Shown piece by piece: positions 1 through 5,073 of a DNA stretch of 5,533 nt. Location: contig JAACDV010000140.1 in the NCBI GenBank assembly GCA_009936825.1, positions 1-5,533 of the forward strand, in the 5' to 3' direction. A model generated the notes under the pieces. It saw nothing but the letters and a program-made list of their open reading frames with translations, did not search any database and was not told the origin of the DNA. Made by a program: the position numbers and the translations under genes. Source of the DNA: Bacteroidota bacterium. GTDB lineage: Bacteria; Pseudomonadota; Alphaproteobacteria; Puniceispirillales; Puniceispirillaceae. Numbering within the stretch: position 1 is the first letter of the stretch; each line of letters opens with the position of its first letter.

Positions 1-1
1 C

Positions 2-39
2 CAGCTTAGGTCAGATTTCCCAGCTTAGGTCAGATTTCC
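2..39. repeat. Perfect 19-bp tandem duplication at the window edge
   Basis: The unit CAGCTTAGGTCAGATTTCC occurs twice head to tail (2-20 and 21-39) with no mismatch and no spacer. Base 1 is also C, as expected if a further copy lies to the left, so the array may continue outside the window. It ends about 95 bp before the metA start codon. It could be a slipped-strand duplication in intergenic DNA or a pair of protein-binding sites. Nothing in the sequence decides between these. Confidence 0.9.
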
Positions 40-77
40 TAGTCTGGGCACGATTGCAAGTAGGTGTCTTTTCGTTC

Positions 78-99
78 GCGATAGGGTATAACCCCTCGC
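78..99 (+). promoter_or_regulatory. Small hairpin overlapping a possible -10 box in front of metA
   Basis: GCGA (78-81) can pair with TCGC (96-99), and GGGT (84-87) with ACCC (91-94), leaving a 3-base loop and a small internal bulge (82-83 against 95). TATAAC at 87-92 resembles a -10 box, but the hexamer 17 bp upstream (GTGTCT, 64-69) is a poor -35. The element may be the metA promoter, an operator dyad, or a leader hairpin if transcription starts further upstream. I could not fit it to the SAM-II riboswitch that often precedes metA in alphaproteobacteria. The stem is visible in the sequence; the regulatory role is inference. Confidence 0.3.
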
Positions 100-134
100 A
101 TAAACTGAAATCCACCAAAAGTGCTGGGATAATT

Positions 135-1052
135 ATGCCAATCAAAGTGCCAGACAATTTACCAGCGCTTGAAGATTTGCTCGCCGAGCAAGTTGATGTT
201 ATCGCGCAAAAACAGGCGCTAAAGCAGGATATCAGGCCGTTAAAGCTCTTGCTGTTGAATCTGATGCCCAAAAAGCAAGACACTGAAGTCCAGTTTGCGC
301 GATTGTTTGGCAATTCACCTTTGCAGATCGAAATGATCCTGATGACAACGGCAAGCTATACGCCGCGGCACACGAAACCCGGTTATCTGCGCCGTTTTTA
401 TCGCCAGCTTGAAGATGTGCAGGATGACTATTTTGATGCGCTGATTGTAACGGGCGCACCGGTGGAACGTTTGGCCTTTGATGATGTTGCCTACTGGCAG
501 GAATTGACCAAAATCATGGATTGGTCGCGCGCGCATTGCTTTCGCCGACTTGGCGTCTGCTGGGGTGCGCAGGCGATGCTGCATCATTTTTACGGGGTAC
601 CGAAATATGATTGCGGGAAAAAACTGTTCGGCATTTACCAGCACAGCCTAAATAATGTGAATGGCCGCCTGATGCGCGGATTTACCGAGACGTTCCCGAT
701 GCCGGTTTCGCGCTATACCGAAAATCGCCATGATGATCTTCAGGCGGCAGGGATCGAAGTGTTGGCCGAGAGTGATGGTTGCGGCATCGGGCTGGCACGC
801 GATCCTGCTAGCGGCGATTTGTTTGTGCTGAATCATCTGGAATATGATGCTGATACGCTGGCATCAGAATATGCGCGGGATCAAAAGGAAGGGTTGCCCA
901 CAGAATTGCCGCATGGCTATTTCCCGGGAGATAATCCCGATGTTACACCGGTAAATTTCTGGCGGCCTTATGCGTTTCTGCTGATCAGTAACTGGATCAA
1001 TGATTTATATCAGGCAACGCCGTTTGATCTGACGGATATTGCCAAGAATTAG
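135..1052 (+). CDS. metA: Homoserine O-acyltransferase, MetA family, predicted acetyl-CoA type
   Basis: MetA acylates the hydroxyl of L-homoserine, the first committed step of methionine synthesis in the cytoplasm. The 305-aa product is full length and aligns with E. coli MetA from MPIKVPDNLP onward. It has LNLMPKK at 41-47, the nucleophile Cys142 in GVCWGAQA, and His234 and Glu236 in NHLEYDA, matching the family's Cys-His-Glu catalytic set. Residue 111 is Glu (GAPVE), not the Gly of E. coli MetA. In published work on this family Glu at this position goes with acetyl-CoA use, so the enzyme is probably a homoserine O-acetyltransferase despite the usual succinyltransferase name. The frame is open upstream to a TTG at 54, but ATG 135 matches the family N-terminus and has a weak GGGA 5 bases upstream. 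The 55-bp gap to the convergent purK shows no clear terminator. Confidence 0.95.
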   Translation: MPIKVPDNLPALEDLLAEQVDVIAQKQALKQDIRPLKLLLLNLMPKKQDTEVQFARLFGNSPLQIEMILMTTASYTPRHTKPGYLRRFYRQLEDVQDDYFDALIVTGAPVERLAFDDVAYWQELTKIMDWSRAHCFRRLGVCWGAQAMLHHFYGVPKYDCGKKLFGIYQHSLNNVNGRLMRGFTETFPMPVSRYTENRHDDLQAAGIEVLAESDGCGIGLARDPASGDLFVLNHLEYDADTLASEYARDQKEGLPTELPHGYFPGDNPDVTPVNFWRPYAFLLISNWINDLYQATPFDLTDIAKN

Positions 1053-1107
1053 GCTGATCCAAAAATACGGATTGCGAAGGATTAGGGATCGCCTAGTGCA
1101 AAACCGT

Positions 1108-2205
1108 CTATTTGGCGGAAATCTGCCGGTTGGTGTGTCCCATCTTACGGCCAACCCGCGCCTCGGGTTTGCCGTACAGGTGGAGATGGACGCCCGGTGT
1201 TTCTAAAATTTGCGGAATTTGCGGCATATGTTGGCCAAGAAGATTGTCCATCTGCCAGCTTCCATAGGCGTCAGTATTGCCAAACCCCATTCCGGCCAGA
1301 CAGCGCGCAAGCTGCGTAAACTGGCTGGTGGTGGCACCCTCAATCGTCCAATGGAAGCTGTTATGGGGGCGCGGCGCCATCTCGTTGAACAGCAGCGTTC
1401 CGTCTTTCGTAACGAAAAACTCAACTGCCAAAACGCCAAACAGGTCCAGTTCATCAGCGAGCGCGGCGGCGGCGATCTGCGCAGTATCGGCTATTTTATC
1501 GTCGAGGGGGGCGGGGGCTATTGTTTGCGACAGGATGCCGTTTTCATGTTTGTTCTGGCTGATCGGGAAATGGGCAATCGCCCCTCTCGCATCTCGCGCC
1601 AGCAAACAGCTGATTTCCCGGTCAAAGCTGATGTGCTCTTCAAGAATGGCATCATCACTCGCAAATTCGGCGAAAATTTCAACCGGTGATTCTCCGGTAG
1701 AAATGCGGTACTGGCCTTTGCCGTCATATCCAAACCGGCAGGTTTTCAAGATACCGGCCCCGTTCAAATCATCCAGCGCGGCGGATAAATCATCAGCGCT
1801 GCGCACCTTCCAAAATCGCGGCGTGGCAATGCCCAGCTTGGCAGCCAACGTTTTTTCGGTGACGCGGTGCTGAGCTGCCGCAAGCGCGCTGCGACCGGGA
1901 CTTGTCGGACAAAGAACGCTGATCACATCCATCGTCGCCGCGGGCACATTTTCAAACTCGCTGGTGACAACATCCACCGATTTGGCGAATTTTTGCAGTG
2001 CCGTACGATCATCATAGGATGCGGTGGTGGCCATATCGGCGACAGCTGCTGCTGGACTACCGATGGCGTCAGGGGCAAAGATATGGGTCTTCAGGCCCAG
2101 CTGCGCCGCGGCGATTGCCAGCATCCGGCCAAGCTGACCACTACCAAGAATGCCGATGGTTTTAACCGGCATGGCAGCTTGATTGATTGCCCCGACTCCG
2201 GTCAT
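1108..2205 (-). CDS. purK: 5-(carboxyamino)imidazole ribonucleotide synthase PurK
   Basis: PurK uses ATP and bicarbonate to carboxylate aminoimidazole ribonucleotide (AIR) to N5-CAIR, the substrate of PurE, in de novo purine synthesis. The 365-aa protein (E. coli PurK is 355) has the ATP-grasp layout: the N-terminal GSGQLGRM loop (21-28), EFENVP (83-88), ATP-binding RFGYDGKGQ (157-165), FDREIS (194-199), and metal/substrate residues in FNEMAPRPHNS (273-283). It ends in the family-typical YGKPEARVGRKMGH. ATG 2205 is chosen because AGGAGG lies 5 bases upstream. An in-frame ATG at 2172 lacks a ribosome binding site, and the frame is also open upstream to 2301 through purE. The start lies 16 bp after the purE stop, so the two are probably cotranscribed. 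Two oddities are Cys156 in KTCRFGYDG, where Arg is usual, and Phe284 in HNSFHWT, where Gly is usual. Confidence 0.95.
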   Translation of the reverse strand: MTGVGAINQAAMPVKTIGILGSGQLGRMLAIAAAQLGLKTHIFAPDAIGSPAAAVADMATTASYDDRTALQKFAKSVDVVTSEFENVPAATMDVISVLCPTSPGRSALAAAQHRVTEKTLAAKLGIATPRFWKVRSADDLSAALDDLNGAGILKTCRFGYDGKGQYRISTGESPVEIFAEFASDDAILEEHISFDREISCLLARDARGAIAHFPISQNKHENGILSQTIAPAPLDDKIADTAQIAAAALADELDLFGVLAVEFFVTKDGTLLFNEMAPRPHNSFHWTIEGATTSQFTQLARCLAGMGFGNTDAYGSWQMDNLLGQHMPQIPQILETPGVHLHLYGKPEARVGRKMGHTNRQISAK

Positions 2206-2210
2206 GCGGC

Positions 2211-2216
2211 CCTCCT
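2211..2216 (-). promoter_or_regulatory. Strong Shine-Dalgarno site of purK
   Basis: The minus strand reads AGGAGG here, a full anti-16S match, 5 bases before ATG 2205 and inside the 16-bp gap after the purE stop. It decides the purK start over the longer open frame (to 2301) and the later ATG at 2172. It also lets purK be translated independently of the frameshifted purE. Confidence 0.8.
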
Positions 2217-2221
2217 GGAAT

Positions 2222-2718
2222 TCATGTTGGGGTTTGGGCAACATTATCGGTTTGCGTTTGCCGCCATGTGGCCAGCCTTGCGGCAATGCCGCTATCGCCA
2301 AGCGCTAGAATTTGCGCCGACAACAGCGCGGCATTCTTTGCGCCTGCAACCCCGATGGCCAGCGTTCCCACCGGCACCCCGGCCGGCATCTGAACGATCG
2401 AAAGCAGCGAGTCCATGCCGCTAAGGGCTTTGGATTCAACCGGCACGCCAAGAACGGGAAGGTTGGTATGCGAGGCCAGCATTCCTGGAAGGTGCGCTGC
2501 CCCCCTGCGCCAGCGATAATCACCCCAAAACCGTTATCGGCGGCGGTACGGGCAAAATCAGCCAATCTGTCAGGCGTCCGGTGCGCTGAAATAATGCGTG
2601 ATTCATGCGCCACATCTAAATCCTCCAGAATGGCGGCAGCCTCACTCATGGTGGCCCAATCGGACTGGCTTCCCATGCAAATAGCAACGCGCAAAGTCGG
2701 GGATATGGATGGATTCAT
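2222..2718 (-). pseudogene. purE: N5-CAIR mutase PurE, disrupted by a one-base frameshift
   Basis: PurE converts N5-CAIR to CAIR, the step after PurK. The first frame gives [11 protein letters not shown] (11-21) and SAHRTP (44-49), with the catalytic Ser17, Asp20 and His46, up to IIAGAGG (67-73). It then turns to nonsense and ends at 2305 as a 137-aa product. The rest of PurE continues in the next frame, AAHLPGM then [20 protein letters not shown] and [17 protein letters not shown], to TGA at 2222. The switch falls in six consecutive C (2500-2505, G on the coding strand). One extra G restores [12 protein letters not shown] and a 165-aa protein of normal PurE length. The start is taken as ATG 2718, with GAGAAG upstream; a GTG at 2742 would add 8 residues. 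All other conserved segments are intact, so the change is either recent or a homopolymer read error. The gene lies between the DUF465 gene and purK. Confidence 0.9.
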
Positions 2719-2771
2719 GATCAGGTTCTTCTCAATATTCACGCGCTCAAATCGGCCTAGGATAAATGAGG

Positions 2772-2987
2772 TTAGGCTATAATATCTGGCAAGCTTCGAC
2801 TGCGCAGCATAGTAATTTCATCTTTTAGGGCCAGCTTACGCTTTTTCAGACGCTGAAGTTTTATCTGATCAAAGGGTTTGTCCTCAGAAAGATGCTCAAT
2901 CACATCGTCAAGGTCACGATGCTCGCTCTCCAGCTCGTACAGCTGGGCTTGCAATTTCTGCTGTTCTTCGCTTTCGGTGGTGGTCAC
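2772..2987 (-). CDS. YdcH-like DUF465 small coiled-coil protein
   Basis: This 71-aa protein matches the DUF465/YdcH pattern: a helical N-terminus with [15 protein letters not shown] (19-33), a short linker containing D, then [12 protein letters not shown] (47-58). Heptad-like leucines and many charged residues suggest an antiparallel helical hairpin or coiled coil. No enzymatic motif, signal peptide or membrane segment is visible, and the family's function is not established. The start codon is GTG (2985-2987), with a CAGGG 3 bases upstream and AGGA further up; no better in-frame start is seen. It is followed after 53 bp by purE on the same strand. DUF465 genes are commonly found near purE-purK in alphaproteobacteria, so it probably belongs to the same transcript. 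Confidence 0.85.
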   Translation of the reverse strand: MTTTESEEQQKLQAQLYELESEHRDLDDVIEHLSEDKPFDQIKLQRLKKRKLALKDEITMLRSRSLPDIIA

Positions 2988-3086
2988 CGGCCCTGTTTCC
3001 TGTTTGCCCCTTGCCTCATTGCCGGTAGATGCCGGTCAGTGTTGGTTAGGGATGGTTGTTACCGCCCTTGTCGCTCCCATCTACGC

Positions 3087-3117
3087 CCTCACTTCTGTTT
3101 GAAGACAAGGTGTGAGG
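3087..3117 (-). other. Weak stem-loop just after trcR
   Basis: CCTCAC (3087-3092) is the exact inverse of GTGAGG (3112-3117), and an alternative inner stem pairs CTTC (3092-3095) with GAAG (3101-3104). On the minus strand the structure begins 8 bases after the trcR TAA. No U-run follows, so it is not a canonical Rho-independent terminator. It may stabilise the trcR 3' end or mean nothing. The rest of the 138-bp trcR-ydcH gap has no clear promoter: a TTGTCT-like hexamer (minus strand, 3104-3099) lacks a convincing -10 partner. Confidence 0.25.
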
Positions 3118-3125
3118 ATAGGGTG

Positions 3126-3695
3126 TTATGGAAGCTCGCTGATGGTTGTTACCTGTTCTTCGGCCTGTGTTGTGGTACCGCCGGCTTTTTCAATAGCCGC
3201 ATCAAGATCGGCCTGCTTACACAAGCCCAGCATGGCCGGATGTTTGGCCGAAATATTGCTGATGTTCCAATGTGTTCTCTCGCGGATTTTGGTGATTGTC
3301 TCTTTTGTCGTACCGATCAGCTTGACGATTTGCGAGTCTTTCAACTCGGAGTGATGTTTGACCAGCCAGGCAATTCCGTCAGGTTTGTCACCACGGCGCG
3401 CAACCGGAACATAGCGCGGTCCTTTGGTGCGCCGGTTAGGCGTTGGAAGATCGGACGTGGCAAGAACCAGCCGCCCTGTTGGATCACCTTCGCAGCGGGT
3501 AAGTTCTTCGCGCGTGAGCTGGCCGTTTTGCACCGGATCATACCCCTGAATCCCAATTCCGGTTTCGCCATCTGCAACCGACTGGACTTCCAGCGGATGT
3601 AGATTACAAAAATCTGCAATCTGGTCGAAGGACAGCGCGGTGTTGTCAATTAACCAAACGGCTGTGGCCTTGGGCATAAGTAGTTGAGTCATCAT
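3126..3695 (-). CDS. trcR: DUF1013 family regulator, TrcR-like
   Basis: The 189-aa product matches the alphaproteobacterial DUF1013 family, named TrcR for a cell-cycle transcriptional regulator. Its signature N-terminus is MPKATAVWLIDNTALSFDQIADF (7-29), followed by LHPLEV and IQGYDPVQNGQLTREEL (49-65). Residues about 21-45 and 117-141 (KDSQIVKLIGTTKETITKIRER) both look like helix-turn-helix segments, so DNA binding is likely. HPAMLGLCKQADLDAAIEKAG (152-172) resembles the usual family C-terminus. No signal peptide or membrane segment is seen. Translation starts at one of two adjacent ATGs (3695 or 3692). AGG lies 2 bases before the first and 5 before the second, which slightly favours 3692. 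It is leftward, 138 bp upstream of the DUF465-purE-purK cluster and divergent from DUF1192. Family membership is recognised from the sequence; the regulatory targets are unknown. Confidence 0.88.
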   Translation of the reverse strand: MMTQLLMPKATAVWLIDNTALSFDQIADFCNLHPLEVQSVADGETGIGIQGYDPVQNGQLTREELTRCEGDPTGRLVLATSDLPTPNRRTKGPRYVPVARRGDKPDGIAWLVKHHSELKDSQIVKLIGTTKETITKIRERTHWNISNISAKHPAMLGLCKQADLDAAIEKAGGTTTQAEEQVTTISELP

Positions 3696-3743
3696 TACCT
3701 GCTTTCTGCGGCACGACCCCTCCGGGCCGGCGCAATATCGCGT

Positions 3744-3772
3744 TTAATTAACGGGAACTACTTTGTTATACT
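3744..3772 (+). promoter_or_regulatory. Possible rightward promoter toward DUF1192
   Basis: TATACT at 3767-3772 is a 5/6 match to the -10 consensus. The hexamer 17 bp upstream, TTAATT (3744-3749), is a poor -35 and lies in the palindrome TTAATTAA (3744-3751). If used, transcription would begin near 3779 and carry a leader of about 140 bases with two stem-loops before the DUF1192 start. It overlaps the predicted trcR promoter on the other strand, so the two could interfere. Confidence 0.3.
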
Positions 3773-3793
3773 AATGAAAAGCCTTGATTGCAA
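3765..3793 (-). promoter_or_regulatory. Predicted sigma-70-type promoter of trcR
   Basis: On the minus strand TTGCAA (3793-3788) and TATAAC (3770-3765) are separated by exactly 17 bp and match the -35 and -10 consensus at 4 and 5 of 6 positions. The start site would fall near 3758, giving a leader of about 60 bases before trcR. The -35 overlaps one arm of the dyad GCAAAG-GGG-CTTTGC at 3790-3804, so a regulator bound there could block it. This is prediction by eye only. Confidence 0.45.
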
Positions 3794-3804
3794 AGGGGCT
3801 TTGC
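3790..3804. promoter_or_regulatory. Perfect dyad in the divergent trcR/DUF1192 region
   Basis: GCAAAG (3790-3795), GGG (3796-3798) and CTTTGC (3799-3804) form a perfect 6-bp inverted repeat. In RNA two flanking U-G pairs could extend it to 3788-3806. As DNA it overlaps the predicted -35 of trcR and could be an operator. As RNA it would be the first hairpin of the rightward leader. The symmetry is certain; the role is inferred. Confidence 0.4.
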
Positions 3805-3826
3805 GGTCCGACCTAAAATTGCCGAT

Positions 3827-3861
3827 AATTAGGGGGGGTAAGCCGCATTTTCCCCCTTATT
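3827..3861 (+). terminator. G-run/C-run hairpin followed by T-rich tract, terminator-like
   Basis: A run of seven G (3832-3838) faces five C (3852-3856). Pairing continues with A-T at 3831/3857 and, after one T-T mismatch, three A-T pairs at 3827-3829 with 3859-3861. The loop is about 15 bases, and the downstream arm runs into TTATTTT. On the plus strand this resembles a Rho-independent terminator, but it lies before the DUF1192 gene (start 3920) and not after a gene. It could attenuate transcripts from the possible promoter near 3767, or be incidental. Confidence 0.35.
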
Positions 3862-3907
3862 TTGTGCGATTCAAATGAGGGTGATGCCCGGATGGAGACG
3901 CCCAGAT

Positions 3908-3911
3908 GGAG
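3908..3911 (+). promoter_or_regulatory. Shine-Dalgarno site deciding the DUF1192 start
   Basis: GGAG lies 8 bases before ATG 3920. It favours this start over the in-frame ATGs at 3875 and 3884, which would add 15 or 12 residues not typical of the family. Confidence 0.5.
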
Positions 3912-3919
3912 AATGTGAA

Positions 3920-4102
3920 ATGGAAAAAGAATTTAATGCATTGAAGCCGGCTGGAACCGGCAGCGAGATGGAGCGCTGGAATGTTGAGGATCTGCGTGCC
4001 TATATCGACAGGATGAAGGCTGAAATCGAAAAAGTTGAGGTGATTATCGCCAGCAAAGGGTGAGTCAGTGCGGCTGCAGAAGCGCTTTTTGGTGATAAAT
4101 AG
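3920..4102 (+). pseudogene. DUF1192 small protein with an in-frame TGA near its end
   Basis: From ATG 3920 the frame encodes 47 aa, with WNVEDLRAYIDRMKAEIEKVEVIIASKG (20-47), and stops at TGA 4061-4063. The pattern of a DLxxYI segment followed by a short acidic-basic helix matches DUF1192, an uncharacterised family of about 60 aa found mainly in alphaproteobacteria. Beyond the TGA the same frame continues as VSAAAEALFGDK and ends at TAG 4100-4102. AAEALF matches the family's usual C-terminal AA(D/E)xxF motif at the expected distance from the Lys of the SKG segment. The intact gene would therefore encode 60 aa with one internal stop. A single-base change (for example CGA to TGA) would explain it, as would a read error. 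The truncated 47-aa product may still be made, and the predicted helix is complete. No catalytic residue, signal peptide or membrane segment is visible. The neighbours are divergent trcR and convergent ygfZ. Confidence 0.65.
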
Positions 4103-4107
4103 GCCTA

Positions 4108-4161
4108 ACTTGGATAAAGACCTGTACTTGGATAAAGACTTGAACGCGGATAAGGGCGGCA
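4108..4161. repeat. 18-bp-period tandem repeat, three units
   Basis: ACTTGGATAAAGACCTGT (4108-4125) and ACTTGGATAAAGACTTGA (4126-4143) differ at two positions. A third, diverged unit at 4144-4161 keeps ACxxGGATAA and matches the second at 11 of 18. The array fills most of the short convergent gap between DUF1192 (TAG at 4102) and the ygfZ stop at 4177. The period is six codons, and the + frame would read LDKDLY, LDKDLN, ADKGGN. That frame has no family support and runs into ygfZ antisense, so I treat the repeat as non-coding. Confidence 0.8.
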
Positions 4162-4176
4162 ATTCGGACTTAGCCG

Positions 4177-5073
4177 CTAATCGGTTCGGGCTGGCATTGG
4201 CAGCGGCACCATCCAGTCGGGCAGCCGCAATGTCGCCGGTAATGTATCAATAGTCAGGGTCGCACCGGTCTGCCGGATGCGATGCAAATCGGATAGTTTC
4301 ATCGCCGCCAGACAGACGCTGCCGGTGCTGGTTGGTGCCGCGCTCAAGATTTTGCCGAGCACCGCATCGCCGTCATGGATAGCGGCGGTGCTGGCCGGTA
4401 TTCCGCCCGAAACCTCAAGCGGGACAATCCGGCGTTTGACCAGCCCGCGATAATGTGTTCGTGCGGTCACTTCTTGGCCGACATAACAGCCTTTTTCGAA
4501 ATCAACAGCGCCAAGCTTGTCCATCCCGGCCTCTAGCATCAGGGCGCGTTCGGGAACCAGATCGATCGGGCCTTGCGGAACCCCTGCGGCAATTCTCAGC
4601 GCGTGCCAGTTATCAATGACGGTGCGCCTGCCTGCCTCCACCGGCAAATCGGCTTCATCAGCACCAAGCCAGCGTTGGCCCAGATCGGAGTGGCGCGGGT
4701 CATCAAAAGCCCCTTCGATGGCTGAACCGTCGGTGCAATTCCAGATCACCCAGACGCCAAGTGCATCCTCTTTTTCCAGAATAACCGGACGACGAAGTCG
4801 GTAACGGCGAAGCCGGGCAAAAAGATCATCAGCCCGGCTTTTATCGCACTCCAGAAAAATATCATCGCCGGTGCGGTAAATCATCATGTCAGCAAGCACG
4901 CGGCCTTGCGGTGTCAGTAGCGCGCCGGGAATACACCTACCGTGCGTCAAGGTTTCGGTGTTCACGGTCAGCAATGCCTGCAAAAAATCAGGTGCCTCAT
5001 CTCCGCCGACGCGGATTACCGTGCGGTTATTATCGCGGGCGTGGCAGGTGCTGGTGTCAGAAGTTGGGGTCAT
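4177..5073 (-). CDS. ygfZ: Folate-binding iron-sulfur protein YgfZ (GcvT-like/IBA57 family)
   Basis: YgfZ is a cytoplasmic tetrahydrofolate-binding protein, related to the GcvT aminomethyltransferase and to mitochondrial IBA57/CAF17, that helps make or repair some iron-sulfur enzymes. The 298-aa product carries the diagnostic KGCYVGQE motif at 194-201 with the conserved Cys196, followed by TARTHYRG. Other family segments are LTPQGRVLADM (53-63), a GcvT-like body around HALRIAAGVPQG (157-168), and PERALMLEAGMDKLGAVDFEKGC leading into the signature. A short C-terminal barrel-like part ends at TAG 4177-4179. ATG 5073 overlaps the stop of the upstream gene as ATGA, which suggests translational coupling; only a weak GGA precedes it. 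Length and motifs are normal, with no sign of damage. The start could be slightly later, because residues 1-15 are poorly conserved, but the overlap supports 5073. Confidence 0.93.
   Translation of the reverse strand: MTPTSDTSTCHARDNNRTVIRVGGDEAPDFLQALLTVNTETLTHGRCIPGALLTPQGRVLADMMIYRTGDDIFLECDKSRADDLFARLRRYRLRRPVILEKEDALGVWVIWNCTDGSAIEGAFDDPRHSDLGQRWLGADEADLPVEAGRRTVIDNWHALRIAAGVPQGPIDLVPERALMLEAGMDKLGAVDFEKGCYVGQEVTARTHYRGLVKRRIVPLEVSGGIPASTAAIHDGDAVLGKILSAAPTSTGSVCLAAMKLSDLHRIRQTGATLTIDTLPATLRLPDWMVPLPMPARTD

Noticed and set aside
1053..1107. Terminator between convergent metA and purK
   Set aside because: Only a 4-bp ATCC/GGAT pairing around an A-rich loop is visible, with no T-run after a stable stem.
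1210..1873. Long plus-strand open frames inside purK
   Set aside because: They are antisense to a clearly conserved ATP-grasp gene and have low-complexity composition without family motifs.
2490..2510. Programmed -1 frameshifting to make full-length PurE
   Set aside because: The frame-0 codons are GCA GGG GGG CAG, so the heptamer is A GGG GGG and does not fit X XXY YYZ. A homopolymer indel is simpler, and no PurE is known to me to use frameshifting.
3051..3153. 13-bp direct repeat GATGGTTGTTACC at 3051-3063 and 3141-3153
   Set aside because: One copy is in the coding end of trcR and one is intergenic. A 13-base match in a window of this size is close to chance expectation, and no further copies were seen.
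3686..3872. GANTC (CcrM methylation) sites at 3686-3690 and 3868-3872 as cell-cycle control of trcR/DUF1192
   Set aside because: The motif is expected about once per 256 bp by chance, and two sites flanking this region are no enrichment.
4061..4063. Genetic-code change with TGA read as an amino acid
   Set aside because: TGA is the natural terminator of purE (2222-2224) and of the exported-protein gene (5070-5072), where it overlaps the ygfZ ATG.
3857..4162. Minus-strand 101-codon open frame
   Set aside because: It is the antisense shadow of the DUF1192 gene, with no recognisable domain and no ribosome binding site that I could support.
4068..4253. Separate small plus-strand gene starting at GTG 4068
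   Set aside because: It covers the tandem repeat, overlaps the end of ygfZ in antisense, has no family resemblance, and starts inside the DUF1192 tail.
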